Positions 26,002 to 35,553 of a stretch of DNA of 64,000 bases are shown here, one piece after another. The notes beneath the pieces are model-generated. The model was not told where the DNA came from. It did no database searches and saw only the letters and a program-made list of their open reading frames with translations. Positions within the stretch are counted from its first letter, which is position 1. The number at the start of each line of letters is the position of its first letter. Where the stretch lies: the NCBI RefSeq assembly GCF_019449565.1, contig NZ_JAGRPM010000081.1:1-64000 (forward strand), given 5' to 3'. The position numbers were made by a program, and so were the translations under genes. Source of the DNA: Rhodoblastus sp. (GTDB lineage: Bacteria; Pseudomonadota; Alphaproteobacteria; Rhizobiales; Beijerinckiaceae).

Positions 26002-27186
26002 TCACTTCTTCAATAACTCCAGCACCGCCCGTGACGGATAGCCATCCGCCTTGGCGACGCCCGACTTGCGCTGGAAGGCGTGGATGGCGAGCCGCGTCAC
26101 CGGCCCGAAGCGCCCGTCGATCTTGCCGTCATACAAGCCGCGCGCGGTCAGGCCGCGCTGGATCGCCTCGCGCTCGGCCTGATCGAGAGGCTGCGCCTCA
26201 TTCGGCCATTTTTCGCGCAGAACGGGACGCCCGGCGATCCTGTCGGCGAGGACCGAACCGGCAAAGGCGTAAGAATCCGAAAAATTATAGGCCTTGAGCA
26301 CGAAGAAATTCTCGCTGAGCAGAAAGGCCGGGCTTGGCGCGCCCGCTGGGAAAAACAGCATGGCCTCCCCGGCGGCTGGCAGCGCGCCGCCGTCGAGCGC
26401 CTTGAAACCGGCGCGGGCGAAGGCCGAAAAATCCGCGCGCAGCATCGCATAGTCGAAACCTGCTGGAACCTGCGCCTCGATCAGCGGCGGCAAGCCGGGC
26501 CGCCAACCGGACTCCTTCAGGAAATTGGCGATGGAAGCCAGCGAATCCGGCCCGCTCGACCAGATGTCCGGCGCACCCCGACCGTCAAAACTGCGGGCGT
26601 ATTTCAGATAGGCGGAAGGCATGAATTGCGGATCGCCCATCGCGCCTGCCCAGGAGCCGCGCAATTTTTCGCGCGCGATCCCCCGCTGCATCAGAACCAG
26701 ACCCGCGACGAATTCCTGGCCATAGACAGGATTGTCCGGGTGCAGGAAGGCGAGCGTGGCGAGCGAGCGCAAGACATCGCGATCGCCGTGCGAGGCGCCG
26801 AAATCGCTTTCCATGCCCCAGAGCGCGACGATCATCTCTGGCGGCGCGCCATATTGCGCCGCGATCTGCCGCAGCGGCCCGGCGAATTTGTTGGCGCTAG
26901 CCTTGCCCTTGGCGGCCCGCGCGGGCGAGGCCGCCTCTTCGACATAGGTTTTCAGGGGCCGCACGAATTCGCCCTGAGCGGCGCGCTTCCCGGCCAGAGA
27001 TTGATCGACGGTCAGCCCCGACGCGACTGAATCGAAAATTTCAGCAGACACGCCCGCCGCCCGCGCAGGGGCGCGCAGGCTTTCCACGAAAGCGCCGAAA
27101 TCGCCCGCGCCCTGTCCAAATGCCTCTCTCAGAGCCGGAACCGAGGCGAGACTGGCGGCGAAGACAAGAAATTCACGGCGTTTCAT
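26002..27186 (-). CDS. Lytic murein transglycosylase, MltB family, with peptidoglycan-binding domain
   Basis: The 394-residue protein begins with a Tat-like or Sec leader, MKRREFLVFAASLASVPAL, followed by the SLT_2 catalytic domain. The catalytic Glu is in ALWGMESDFGASHGD, and GSWAGAMGDPQFMPSAYLKY is typical of the family. A C-terminal PG_binding_1 domain (GLTARGLYDGKIDGRFGPVT, AIHAFQRKSGV) anchors it to glycan. It cleaves peptidoglycan to 1,6-anhydro products in the periplasm. The start codon lies inside the end of the upstream transporter gene (14-base overlap), so both form one operon. Confidence 0.92.
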   Translation of the reverse strand: MKRREFLVFAASLASVPALREAFGQGAGDFGAFVESLRAPARAAGVSAEIFDSVASGLTVDQSLAGKRAAQGEFVRPLKTYVEEAASPARAAKGKASANKFAGPLRQIAAQYGAPPEMIVALWGMESDFGASHGDRDVLRSLATLAFLHPDNPVYGQEFVAGLVLMQRGIAREKLRGSWAGAMGDPQFMPSAYLKYARSFDGRGAPDIWSSGPDSLASIANFLKESGWRPGLPPLIEAQVPAGFDYAMLRADFSAFARAGFKALDGGALPAAGEAMLFFPAGAPSPAFLLSENFFVLKAYNFSDSYAFAGSVLADRIAGRPVLREKWPNEAQPLDQAEREAIQRGLTARGLYDGKIDGRFGPVTRLAIHAFQRKSGVAKADGYPSRAVLELLKK

Positions 27187-28234
27187 GCGGGACGACCTTT
27201 TGCCGCTTGGCGGATTCCGCCAGGGCGATGCCTGCAAGGCCCAGCGCCATGGCCCCGGCATGATAGAGGTGAAACGGCTCGCCAAGCAAAACAATCGCGA
27301 AAATGGCGCCGAACAGCGGCGTGAGATTGGAGAAGATGCCGGCGCGGCCCGGTCCGATCAGCTCCACCGCCCGCATGAAGAACAGCTGGCTGAGCAGCGA
27401 GGGCGCCAGAGCGACGAAGAGCACCAGGGCAAACCCCTTGCCGCTCGGCCAATAGGCGCGGCCCAGCGCGATTTCCGCCGCCAGAAAGGGCAAGGAGGCC
27501 GCGAAGGCCGCGAGCGCCATGCCGGCGAAGAAGACCAGGGGCGGCAGATGCGGGCGCCCACGCAAGGCGATGGTATAGCCGGCGTAAAGCGCGCAGGCCG
27601 CGAGCATCATCAGGTCGCCAAGATTGAACGACAGGTCGCCGAGATGGGCGACGTCGCCACGCGTGGCGATCAGCCCGACGCCCAGAAAGGAGACGGCCAT
27701 GCCCGCGATCTGGCGCGGCGTGACAGGCTCGCCTTTGAAAAGAACCGCTCCGGCGAAGACCATCGGCGGGATCGCGCCCTGCAACAATGTGATGTTCACA
27801 GCGCTGGTCCAGTAGCCGGCGAGATAGAACAGCACATTGAAGCCGGTAAAGCCGCACAGGGCCATGGCGGCCAGAAAACGCCAGTTCCGCCGCAACTCGG
27901 GCAGATGCGCCAGAAAGGGCGCGCGGACGATCGGCAGCAGCACGGCGCAGACAAACAGCCAGCGCAGAGCGACCAGGGTCATGGGCGCAACCGCGCCGAC
28001 CGCCGCGCGGCTGACGACGCCATTGGCGCCCCACATCGCCGTGGTCAACACGAGCAGAAGGACCGCGCGTTCATTCAGGCTCCGCGCGGCCCGGCCGAAG
28101 AATGCGCGCAATTCGGACGCTTTCCAAAAGAGGATCGGGCGTGGACCTTGGCCAAGAATCGCCCTGCCGTCCAGCGGAAGAGCCTTGCAAACGCGGCAAG
28201 TCCCATTGGCGATCGCGGCAAGCGCCTTTGGCAT
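27173..28234 (-). CDS. EamA/DMT-family transporter
   Basis: The protein has ten predicted membrane helices in two EamA repeats, with LLLVLTTAMWGANGVVSRAA opening the first and LYAGYTIALRGRPHL the second. DMT exporters move amino acids, nucleosides or other metabolites out of the cell. The ATG at 28234 gives 353 residues with a 55-residue polar lead not usual for the family. A downstream TTG (SELRAFF) near 28102 might be the real start. It overlaps the transglycosylase gene and is divergent from the DUF4139 gene. Confidence 0.87.
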   Translation of the reverse strand: MPKALAAIANGTCRVCKALPLDGRAILGQGPRPILFWKASELRAFFGRAARSLNERAVLLLVLTTAMWGANGVVSRAAVGAVAPMTLVALRWLFVCAVLLPIVRAPFLAHLPELRRNWRFLAAMALCGFTGFNVLFYLAGYWTSAVNITLLQGAIPPMVFAGAVLFKGEPVTPRQIAGMAVSFLGVGLIATRGDVAHLGDLSFNLGDLMMLAACALYAGYTIALRGRPHLPPLVFFAGMALAAFAASLPFLAAEIALGRAYWPSGKGFALVLFVALAPSLLSQLFFMRAVELIGPGRAGIFSNLTPLFGAIFAIVLLGEPFHLYHAGAMALGLAGIALAESAKRQKVVPHETP

Positions 28235-28351
28235 GAGCCAATCGCCGAAAAGGCCCTGGCGGAAAAAGCGCCTGAACTTGGTCGAAAAAAATACGCAATC
28301 TCTCGCGCATCATGCGGCCCCGCTTCGGCCTCCCGCGCTTTGAGTCCTTTC

Positions 28352-30028
28352 ATGCTCCCCATTTTTCTCACCAAATTTTCGCTCCCTAAACATTCGCTCC
28401 CCAAGATTTCCTTTGCCGCTCTTTCCCTTGTCGCTCTTTCCGGCGCCGCGCCGGCGCTCGGCGCCGAACTCGACGCCGCCTCGCGGATCGACTCCGTCAC
28501 GCTTTATCCCGACGCCGCCGTCGTGACCCGCGTCGCTGAAATCGCTTTGCCGGCGGGCGAAAGCCGTCTCGTCTTTCATGGCCTGCCGGGCGGGCTCGAC
28601 CCCACGACGCTGCGAATCGGCGGCGAGGGCGACGGGCGCCTCGTTCTGGGCGCCGTCGATGTCCGCAAGGCGCCCGCCGCGACCGGCGAGAGCGCGTTCG
28701 ACGCGCAAATCAAGGCTCTCCGCGCCGAGCGGGCCGCAGCGCAGGTTAAAATCGACGCGCTCGCGGCGAAACAGGCGATGACCCAGCTCTACGCCCAGTC
28801 GGGGCCGGACAGGCAAGGGGAAAAGGGCCTCAAGCCCGAGGACTGGAACACGGCCTGGGACGCCGTCGGCGTCGCGCTGGCCAAAAACGGCGAGGCCTTG
28901 CGCGAGGCGCGCGCGGCGGGCGAGGAGATCGACGCCCGCATCAAGGCGCTGGAAGCCGCCCGCCCGGCGCAAGCGCCCAAGGGCGCGGCCCGTGACGTCA
29001 CGCTCGACGTCGAAGCTCCGGCCGGCGGCAAATTCCGCCTCGCCGTGACCTATCGCGTGGCCGGCGCGCGCTGGACGCCAGCTTACGAGGCCCATCTGAC
29101 CACTGGCGGCAAGGACGGCAAACCCCAGCTCGAACTCAAGCGTCGCGCGGTCGTGACGCAGGCCACCGGCGAAGACTGGACCGACATCGCCTTGACGCTC
29201 GCAGCCTTCCGCGCGACCGGAGCCGTCGCCGCGCCGGAAGCCGTCCCGCGAATCATCGCCTTTTACGAGCCGCCGGTCGCGCGTCCTGTCGCGGCGGAGG
29301 CGCGAAACGCGACAGTCGCCGCCGCCCCGCCTCCACCTGCGGACGCGGCTCCGGCGCCGGCGCTCGCCAAGGCCGAGACACGGCAGGCGCAGCTCGAATC
29401 CGGGGCCTATCAGGCGAGCTTTCTCGCGCCGGGCCGCGTCAGCCTCGCCGCCGACGGTTCGGCGAAAAATATCGCGCTGGCCTCGCAAAGCCCGCAGGCG
29501 GAATTGTCCTGGCGCATGACGCCCGCGCTCGACCCGCGCGCCTTCCTCTCTGTCCATTATGTCAATGGCGAGGAAGCGCCGCTGCTGCCCGGCCCGGTCG
29601 CGATCTATCGCGACGGAGCCCTCATCGGGCAGGAGCGGCTGCCGCTCGTCGCGCCGCATGAGGCGGGCGATCTCGGCTTCGGCGCGGACGAGCGCGTCAC
29701 CGTCCAGCGCACGCCGGTCAAACGCAAGGAAAACGAACCCGGCTGGTTCGGCCAGACCAAGGTCGAGACGCGGGAATTCAAGACGATCGTGCGCAATCTG
29801 CACGACTTCCCGATTAACGCCGTCGTCACCGACCAGACGCCTTTTTCGGAGAATGCGGCGATCGTCGTCGAGACCTTGCCGCAGACCACGCAGCCCGACG
29901 AAAAAGACCCGGACGGCAAACGCGGACTGCTGCGCTGGCGCTTCGCTCTTGGCCCTGATCAAAGCAAGGAAATCCGCCTTGCCTACCGCATGAAATGGCC
30001 GGCTGACCGCGAGGTTGTCCTCCCCTGA
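28352..30028 (+). CDS. Exported DUF4139 protein (mucoidy-inhibitor MuiA-like)
   Basis: The 558-residue product has a signal peptide (ISFAALSLVALSGAAPALGAE), an N-terminal DUF4140 region (SRIDSVTLYPDAAVVTRVAE, LVFHGLPGGLDPTTLRIGG), a central coiled coil (about 95-175, IKALRAERAAAQVKIDALAA) and a C-terminal DUF4139 beta domain (RLAVTYRVAGARWTPAYEA, DWTDIALTLAAFRATG). MuiA-like proteins affect exopolysaccharide in related species, but no biochemical role is established. The ATG at 28352 is chosen because the signal peptide follows at once; the open frame upstream is an antisense shadow of the transporter gene. Confidence 0.88.
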   Translation: MLPIFLTKFSLPKHSLPKISFAALSLVALSGAAPALGAELDAASRIDSVTLYPDAAVVTRVAEIALPAGESRLVFHGLPGGLDPTTLRIGGEGDGRLVLGAVDVRKAPAATGESAFDAQIKALRAERAAAQVKIDALAAKQAMTQLYAQSGPDRQGEKGLKPEDWNTAWDAVGVALAKNGEALREARAAGEEIDARIKALEAARPAQAPKGAARDVTLDVEAPAGGKFRLAVTYRVAGARWTPAYEAHLTTGGKDGKPQLELKRRAVVTQATGEDWTDIALTLAAFRATGAVAAPEAVPRIIAFYEPPVARPVAAEARNATVAAAPPPPADAAPAPALAKAETRQAQLESGAYQASFLAPGRVSLAADGSAKNIALASQSPQAELSWRMTPALDPRAFLSVHYVNGEEAPLLPGPVAIYRDGALIGQERLPLVAPHEAGDLGFGADERVTVQRTPVKRKENEPGWFGQTKVETREFKTIVRNLHDFPINAVVTDQTPFSENAAIVVETLPQTTQPDEKDPDGKRGLLRWRFALGPDQSKEIRLAYRMKWPADREVVLP

Positions 30029-30231
30029 GCGGAAGCGGGGCCGCTAGTACCGATTAAGACGTAGGAACGCCCCTCCCAAAAGGGCCGATTCGCCGGAAGG
30101 AGTTCATGCTAGCTTTGTCATGTTTCAACACAGATTTTTCCAAATCGAGACGCGCCAAAAAAACTTTCTGGAGCGGGACGACATTGTAGACGGCATTCAC
30201 AAGCGGGCTGGCTCGCCAACGGGAGACAAAT

Positions 30232-30612
30232 ATGCCGGTTGCACTCGTGGTCGAGGACGAGCCCGAGATCTCGGCATTTGTCATTGCCGCGTTCAGGCAG
30301 TTCGGCTGCGATGCTTTTGCGATTGAATCTGTTGACGACGCTTTGACCATTTTGGAAACCTCCAGCGATATTTCCGTCCTGTTCATCAACCTCGCGGAAC
30401 AGCGCGATGAACTCGAGCTGGCGCAGATCGTTTCGAGACAGTGGCCGAAAATCAAGCTCGTCCTGCTGTCCGCCCGGCTGGACAGTCTGCGCGCCCTGCC
30501 GCCAGCCATTTTCATGACCAAACCCACCAATCCCGCCGCGATCATCGCCATCGTCAAGCGCGTCACGAACGAGACCGGACAGGTCCGGCCGCAAGGCAAG
30601 CCTCTCCACTGA
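30232..30612 (+). CDS. Stand-alone receiver-like protein lacking the phosphoacceptor aspartate
   Basis: The 126 residues follow a CheY-type receiver fold: ALVVEDEPEISAFVIAAF with the acidic pair, then DISVLFINLAEQ where the phosphoacceptor Asp is replaced by Asn53, LVLLSARLD (Ser79) and IFMTKPTNP (conserved Lys). Because the Asp is missing, canonical phosphorylation is not expected, and it may act as a constitutive or protein-binding pseudo-receiver. It has no output domain and no kinase next to it. The start ATG follows GGGAGACAAAT. Confidence 0.85.
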   Translation: MPVALVVEDEPEISAFVIAAFRQFGCDAFAIESVDDALTILETSSDISVLFINLAEQRDELELAQIVSRQWPKIKLVLLSARLDSLRALPPAIFMTKPTNPAAIIAIVKRVTNETGQVRPQGKPLH

Positions 30613-30709
30613 AGGGAATTAGCGCGGCGGATGTTTGCAAGGCGTCAACCTTTCGCCCTTAGGTTGCGGCGTCTCCGAGCCCGCCAGACCCTCGCGCCAA
30701 GGACCCTCC

Positions 30710-32329
30710 ATGACCGCGCTTTGCCGTTTTTCCCTGCTCGCCAGTCTTTTCGTCCTGCCCGCGCTCGCGCCCGGCCTGGCGCGGGCCGCCGATATCTCGC
30801 TCGACAATGTCGCGCTGCCGACCGGCGAAAAATCGAAAATCGCCTTCAAACATATCGAAATCACCGACACCAATCTGACGCAGGAAGAAGCGGCGAAGCT
30901 TTTTTCCGGCGCGGCAACCAATGAAGAGGCCGCCGCGCTGATCGGCAAGTTCAAGGCCGCCCGCATAACCATTCCCGAGGCGACGGCGACGTCGGACAAG
31001 CCCGGCGCGGTCGTCTTTCACGACTTCAAGGCCGAAGGGGTGGACCAGGGCGCCGTCGCGCATCTCACGCTCGGCGGCGTGGACGCGGATCTTCCTGTCG
31101 AAACGGGCGGCAATCTCACCTTCAAGAGCCAGCCCCTGACCGTGGACGGCGTGCAGATCCTGCATCTGGCCGACGCTATCCGGACCCGTGAGGCGAAGAC
31201 CGCCACGCCCCGCGTCGCCCATGTGTCGTGGAGTGGCTTCGACCTCAGCATTCCGGACAAGGACACCCCCGCCACGGCCGACGGCGGCAACCTGATCCGC
31301 CTGCATCTCAACTCGGCGACGGTGGACCAGAGTTTCGACGGCGACGCGCCGCTCAAGAGCCGTTTCGCCGTCAATGGCCTGAGCCTTTTCCTGCCCAAGT
31401 CCTCACAGAGCGGCGCGATGCTGACGGCGCTGGGCTATGACAAGATCGACGCCTCGCTCAAAGTCGATGGAAGCTATGATCCGGCCAAACAGATCTTCTC
31501 GCTCGACGATTATCTGATCGAGGCCGCCAATATCGGCTCGATCGAGCTGCGCGGCCAGGCGTCGGGCCTCGACAGGGCGGCTTTCGGCGGCGACGCCAAG
31601 GCCAAGAGCGCCGCCATGGAAGCGGCTGCGCTCCAGTCGCTCGAACTCCGCATTGTCAATTCCGGCGCGCTGGACAAGGCCGTCGCCATTGCCGCCCTTT
31701 CGGCCAGCAAGACGCCCGACGCCGTCAAGAAGGAGTGGAGCGCCCTCGTCGCGCAAGGTCCGCTGATGATGCCGGACGCACCCGCCGCCGCCGCCATTTC
31801 GCAAGGCCTCGTCAATTTCATCGCCAATGGCAAGAGCTTGACGCTGAGCCTGAAAGCGAAGGCGCCCGCGCCGAAATTCGCGGAGCTGGAGGGACTGGAA
31901 GCGCCGCAGCAGGCTCTTGCCCGTTTCGACGTCACCGCCGTCGCCGAAGGAACCGCCCCCGCCCTGGCCATCCTCGCCACACCGACGCCGCCGGCGCCTG
32001 ACGCCCAGGCGCCCGCCGACGCAGGGAAATTGACGGGGCTCGCCGCCTGGAGCGCCCTCGTCGGCAACACAATCACGGGCAAGGATTCGGAGGGCTCCCC
32101 GCTCAGCGAGTTCTATGCCGCCGACGGCTCGGTGAAGCAGCTGGACGACGATGAAGTCGCCACCGGAAAATGGGCCATGCGAGGCGACAAGGCCTGCTTC
32201 ATCTTCGCCGGCGAGAAGGAAGAGACCTGCTACGCGGTCGAGGTCGCGGGGAACGTCGCCACCTTCTTCGACGAGGACGGCGACGGCAAACGCTACAAAA
32301 TCCTCAAGGGCAACGCCAAAAATCTCTGA
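30710..32329 (+). CDS. Large exported protein of unknown function
   Basis: The 539-residue product has a signal peptide (residues 1-26, ending GLARA). The mature part is rich in beta-strand and Ala, resembling repeated segments of lipid-transfer or periplasmic scaffold proteins: HIEITDTNLTQEEAAKLFSG, HVSWSGFDLSIPDKDT, IEAANIGSIELRGQASGLD. A C-terminal Asp-rich module (about 460-539, ITGKDSEGSPLSEFYAADGS, DEDGDGKRYKILKG) with paired Cys in ACFIF and TCYAV may bind Ca. No family was recognised. The ATG at 30710 follows AAGGACC. A terminator follows. Confidence 0.75.
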   Translation: MTALCRFSLLASLFVLPALAPGLARAADISLDNVALPTGEKSKIAFKHIEITDTNLTQEEAAKLFSGAATNEEAAALIGKFKAARITIPEATATSDKPGAVVFHDFKAEGVDQGAVAHLTLGGVDADLPVETGGNLTFKSQPLTVDGVQILHLADAIRTREAKTATPRVAHVSWSGFDLSIPDKDTPATADGGNLIRLHLNSATVDQSFDGDAPLKSRFAVNGLSLFLPKSSQSGAMLTALGYDKIDASLKVDGSYDPAKQIFSLDDYLIEAANIGSIELRGQASGLDRAAFGGDAKAKSAAMEAAALQSLELRIVNSGALDKAVAIAALSASKTPDAVKKEWSALVAQGPLMMPDAPAAAAISQGLVNFIANGKSLTLSLKAKAPAPKFAELEGLEAPQQALARFDVTAVAEGTAPALAILATPTPPAPDAQAPADAGKLTGLAAWSALVGNTITGKDSEGSPLSEFYAADGSVKQLDDDEVATGKWAMRGDKACFIFAGEKEETCYAVEVAGNVATFFDEDGDGKRYKILKGNAKNL

Positions 32330-32357
32330 CGCCAAAAATGACTGAGGGCGCCATTCC

Positions 32358-32392
32358 AGCCTTCGCCCCCATCGGGCGGAGGCTTTTTTTTT
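32358..32392 (+). terminator. Intrinsic terminator
   Basis: AGCCTTCGCCC and GGGCGGAGGCT pair (one G:U) around a short loop, followed by nine T. It ends the 30710 gene. Confidence 0.9.
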
Positions 32393-32530
32393 GGCGGTCG
32401 AGGCGACAGGCAAAGCCGCAATTCCGCCAATATGGATGCTTAGCGCTTCGGGGGCTCTGGCGCGTCCCGGTTGAGGACGGGCGCCCGCAATCGGTTTGAG
32501 TGCTGTATTTGAGCTTCAACCCGGCCTATT

Positions 32531-33247
32531 ATGGGTTTGATGACAAGGAAATCGACCATTCAGCGCCGCATGACCGCAGAACCGCCCGTCGTGACCTATG
32601 TGAAGTCGGTCAATGATACGCCGGGCGGCCGCCAGCAGCCGGAACCGACGAGCCCTATCCATTTGGAATCCTTTACGCCCCGCCGATCCGCCTGGAGTCT
32701 TTTGCGGCAACCCTCGCTTTGGCTCCAGACGCTTCAGGAGGCCGATCTCGAACTGGTGCGAATCCTCTCCCGCACGGCGCATTCCTCAATCGGGCGGCTC
32801 TGCGCGATCGGAATCAGCAAGCTTGGCAATGGCTGGGTTTACATCCCGCTGGCTATCGTGATTCTCGCCTGCTGGGGCCTGTCCGGCTACAAGCTGATCC
32901 TCTTCGGCTGCATCAACGCGGGCGTGACGCACAGCCTCTATCCGCTGCTCAAGCGACGCTACCGCCGCCGCCGCCCCTTTCTCATCGACCCCGAGCTGTC
33001 GTCCCTGCTGGCCACGCTCGATGAACATTCCTTCCCCAGCGGCCACACCATGACCATGACCGCCGTGCTGACGCCCATCGTCATGCTCTGGCCGTCCTTC
33101 GCTATTCCGGCGGCGCTGATGCTGCTCTGCCTGGCCTGGTCGCGGGTCGCGACCGCCCACCATTACCCCAGCGACGTGATCGCGGGCGGCTTGCTGGGAT
33201 TTGGCCTCGGCTATCCAATCGCCCTGGGCCTGATCGCGATCTGGTAG
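32531..33247 (+). CDS. PAP2-family membrane phosphatase
   Basis: The product (238 residues from the first ATG; other starts at 32540 or 32570) has five to six membrane helices and the three PAP2 signature motifs: KRRYRRRRP, PSGHT and SRVATAHHYPSDVIAG with the catalytic His. Such enzymes dephosphorylate lipid phosphates, such as phosphatidate, undecaprenyl diphosphate or lipid A, at the periplasmic face. The long polar N-terminus (about 60 residues) suggests one of the later ATGs may be used. Confidence 0.92.
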   Translation: MGLMTRKSTIQRRMTAEPPVVTYVKSVNDTPGGRQQPEPTSPIHLESFTPRRSAWSLLRQPSLWLQTLQEADLELVRILSRTAHSSIGRLCAIGISKLGNGWVYIPLAIVILACWGLSGYKLILFGCINAGVTHSLYPLLKRRYRRRRPFLIDPELSSLLATLDEHSFPSGHTMTMTAVLTPIVMLWPSFAIPAALMLLCLAWSRVATAHHYPSDVIAGGLLGFGLGYPIALGLIAIW

Positions 33248-33288
33248 GGCCGCGCCGGAAGCGCCGCGGTCCCGCGGCGCCCGCCAAA

Positions 33289-34527
33289 TCAGGAAGCGGC
33301 GCGCCGCGCCATCATGTCTTCATAAACCGCGCCAATGCGCTCAATATGCCGCGCCATGGTCGGCGGGTCTGACCAGAAGCGCTCATAGGACGCAACCGAC
33401 ATTTTCCTGATCAGATCGTCATCTTTAAGCAGTTCGAGCTTGATCGCCAGATCGTCGGCGTCCTGGCTCTTGAACCAGAAGCCGGTTTCGCCATCCGCCA
33501 CCTCGTCGCGGCCGGCGCAGACGTCGGACACGATGATCGGCAAGCCTGTCGCTTTCGCTTCCAGAATGGTCAAGGGCTGGCCTTCATACCAGAGCGAGGG
33601 AAACACCAGGGTGCGGGCGTCGCGCATCAATTGCTTGACCTGCGCCGGCGATCGCCAGCCCAGAAGCTTCGCTTCCGGGTAACGCGCGCGAAGCTCGCCG
33701 GTGGACGGGCCGTCGCCGGCAAAGACCGGCGTCACCCCGGCCTTGCGCGCCGCCTCGGCGAAAAAGAACGGGCCTTTTTCGGGCGACAGCCGTCCGACGA
33801 AAAGAAAATCGCCCTTGGCCGGCTCGGGCTTGCGTCCGAGGTCTTCCGCATCGATGGGGTTGGAAATGCGATGCATGCGCGCGCCCTTCGGCACGCGCGG
33901 CGACACAATCGCCGATTGAAAATCCGAGATGACGATATAGTCCGAGAAAAGCTCCGGCATATGCGCCGCGTCATTCATTCCCAAATGCCGGAAGCAGCGC
34001 CAGAGCTTGCTTTGATAATTGCGGTTGTCGCAATTGGTCGTCCAGCAGGCGGTGGATAGCGGCTCCAGATGGCAGACGCGGTTTTGCGAATAGTCGTAGA
34101 AGCCGCCATTCGGGCAGTACAGAAAATATTCGTGGAAGGTGTAGAGCGCGGGAACGCCAGCCGCGCGGACCGCGGGCGCGAAGGAGCCCGACATAGCCTT
34201 CGCCCAGCCATGGACGTGAACGATGGTCCGATCGCGCGGCAGCCGCGCCAACAGCTTTTTCATCTCGCGCGCGGCGGTAAAATTCCAAATCCCCTGAACC
34301 GCGCCCGCCGCCTTGGACGGATTGCCGATCAGATCATATTGGCCAAGGCAGACGGTTTCGACGCCCGCATCCGTCAGGCGCTGATCCACTGGCCCGGCCG
34401 AAGCGAATATGATCGGTTCATAGCCGGCCTCTTTGAGTCCAATGGCGCTTTGCAGCGCGACCTTCGCCTGACCGCCCGTGATCGAGGCATGATCGATCAC
34501 GATCACAATATGGAGCTTTTCGCTCAT
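33289..34527 (-). CDS. Glycosyltransferase family 4
   Basis: The 412-residue GT-B enzyme opens MSEKLHIVIVIDHASITGGQ, shows a first-domain VHVHGWAKAMSGSFAPAVRA and FHEYFLYCPNGGFYDYSQ, and a donor domain with FLFVGRLSPEKGPFFFAEAA, VFAGDGPSTGEL and PSLWYEGQPLTILEAKATG. The NGGFYDYSQNRVCHLEPLS block with several Cys is unusual and resembles a branch that acts in exopolysaccharide or O-antigen assembly. The start at 34527 is chosen because the longer form begins with unrelated sequence. It is divergent from a methyltransferase gene. Confidence 0.88.
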   Translation of the reverse strand: MSEKLHIVIVIDHASITGGQAKVALQSAIGLKEAGYEPIIFASAGPVDQRLTDAGVETVCLGQYDLIGNPSKAAGAVQGIWNFTAAREMKKLLARLPRDRTIVHVHGWAKAMSGSFAPAVRAAGVPALYTFHEYFLYCPNGGFYDYSQNRVCHLEPLSTACWTTNCDNRNYQSKLWRCFRHLGMNDAAHMPELFSDYIVISDFQSAIVSPRVPKGARMHRISNPIDAEDLGRKPEPAKGDFLFVGRLSPEKGPFFFAEAARKAGVTPVFAGDGPSTGELRARYPEAKLLGWRSPAQVKQLMRDARTLVFPSLWYEGQPLTILEAKATGLPIIVSDVCAGRDEVADGETGFWFKSQDADDLAIKLELLKDDDLIRKMSVASYERFWSDPPTMARHIERIGAVYEDMMARRAAS

Positions 34528-34701
34528 TGGTTTCGAGACCTTCCTGGCGCGCCGTTCCGTGCGCCACCCTAGCGCCAAAAGTTTTTATTCTTCATTGCGG
34601 CTCACGGCGCAGCGGCGGCGCGATCCGCGCCCGGCGGCTGCGGCAAGGAAGCATTAAACGGGATCCGCTAAGCTGGTCGCGGACCTCTCGCCGGAGCCGC
34701 G

Positions 34702-35484
34702 ATGACAGATGCACTTCTCCAAAACCCGTCGTCCCGCACCTTCGATATCCGCAAGATCGTCGCGGATCTGGGCTATCCGTCGCATTGGAATTGGTGCTGG
34801 GAGAATTACAAGCCGACCGTGATCGAACTGTCGCGCGCTCGCGGATTGCGCCGTCACCTCGAAATCGGCGCCGGCCGCGACCCCCTGTTCCAACCCGGCG
34901 AGGCCGCCCAACTCGGACTGGATATTACGCTCAACGATATTTCGGCGCATGAACTTTCGCTGGCGCCGTCCGGCTATGGCAAAGTGGTCTGCGATATCGC
35001 CTCGCCGCAGGCGCCGGATATTCTGGGACGCGACAAATATGATCTCGTCTATTGCCGGATGGTCATGGAGCATGTGCCCAATGTCGCGGCGATGTGGCGC
35101 AATATCAACGCCATTCTGGCGCCGGGAGGCGTCGCCTTGGCCTTTTTCCCGACGCTTTACGCCGCGCCCTATGTGCTGAACAGCCTGATGCCGGAAAAGC
35201 TGTCGCGCTTTCTGCTGGAGACGATCTTTCCCGAGCGAAAGCAGGATGGCGGCGATCCAAAATTTCCCGCCTATTATAATTACTGCTTCAGCAGCGAAGC
35301 CAGGATGATGCCGATGCTGCGCCAGGCGGGCTTTTCCGAGGCGGTCATCCTGCCCTTCTGGGGATATGCCTATTTCTCGAAGTTTCCGGGCGTCAAACAG
35401 GTCGACGCCGCCTTCAATCGTCTGGCGGAACGCCGCGACTGGCGCTCCGTCTCAAGTTTCGCCTATGTAATCGCGACCAAATAG
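34702..35484 (+). CDS. Class I SAM-dependent methyltransferase
   Basis: The 260-residue protein shows a SAM-binding core: RHLEIGAGRDPLFQPGEAAQ (motif I, about residues 52-71), VVCDIASPQAPDILG, DLVYCRMVMEHVPN and INAILAPGGVALAFFP. The methyltransferase-11/23 type fold suggests action on a small molecule or sugar acceptor. It lies beside a glycosyltransferase, so glycan methylation is possible but unproven. Confidence 0.85.
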   Translation: MTDALLQNPSSRTFDIRKIVADLGYPSHWNWCWENYKPTVIELSRARGLRRHLEIGAGRDPLFQPGEAAQLGLDITLNDISAHELSLAPSGYGKVVCDIASPQAPDILGRDKYDLVYCRMVMEHVPNVAAMWRNINAILAPGGVALAFFPTLYAAPYVLNSLMPEKLSRFLLETIFPERKQDGGDPKFPAYYNYCFSSEARMMPMLRQAGFSEAVILPFWGYAYFSKFPGVKQVDAAFNRLAERRDWRSVSSFAYVIATK

Positions 35485-35494
35485 GCGCGAGGCC

Positions 35495-35530
35495 AAAAAA
35501 AAGCCTCGCCCGAAATCCCGGGCGAGGCTG
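35495..35530 (-). terminator. Intrinsic terminator of the aminotransferase gene
   Basis: AGCCTCGCCCG and CGGGCGAGGCT form an eleven-base perfect stem. On the minus strand it is followed by eight T. It may also stop transcription of the methyltransferase gene from the other side. Confidence 0.9.
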
Positions 35531-35553
35531 AAAAGGCCAGATTGGGCTTGAGG

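Noticed and set aside
27185..28351. N-terminal extension of the DUF4139 frame
   Set aside because: It runs antisense through the EamA transporter gene, has no domain, and a signal peptide begins exactly at the ATG at 28352.
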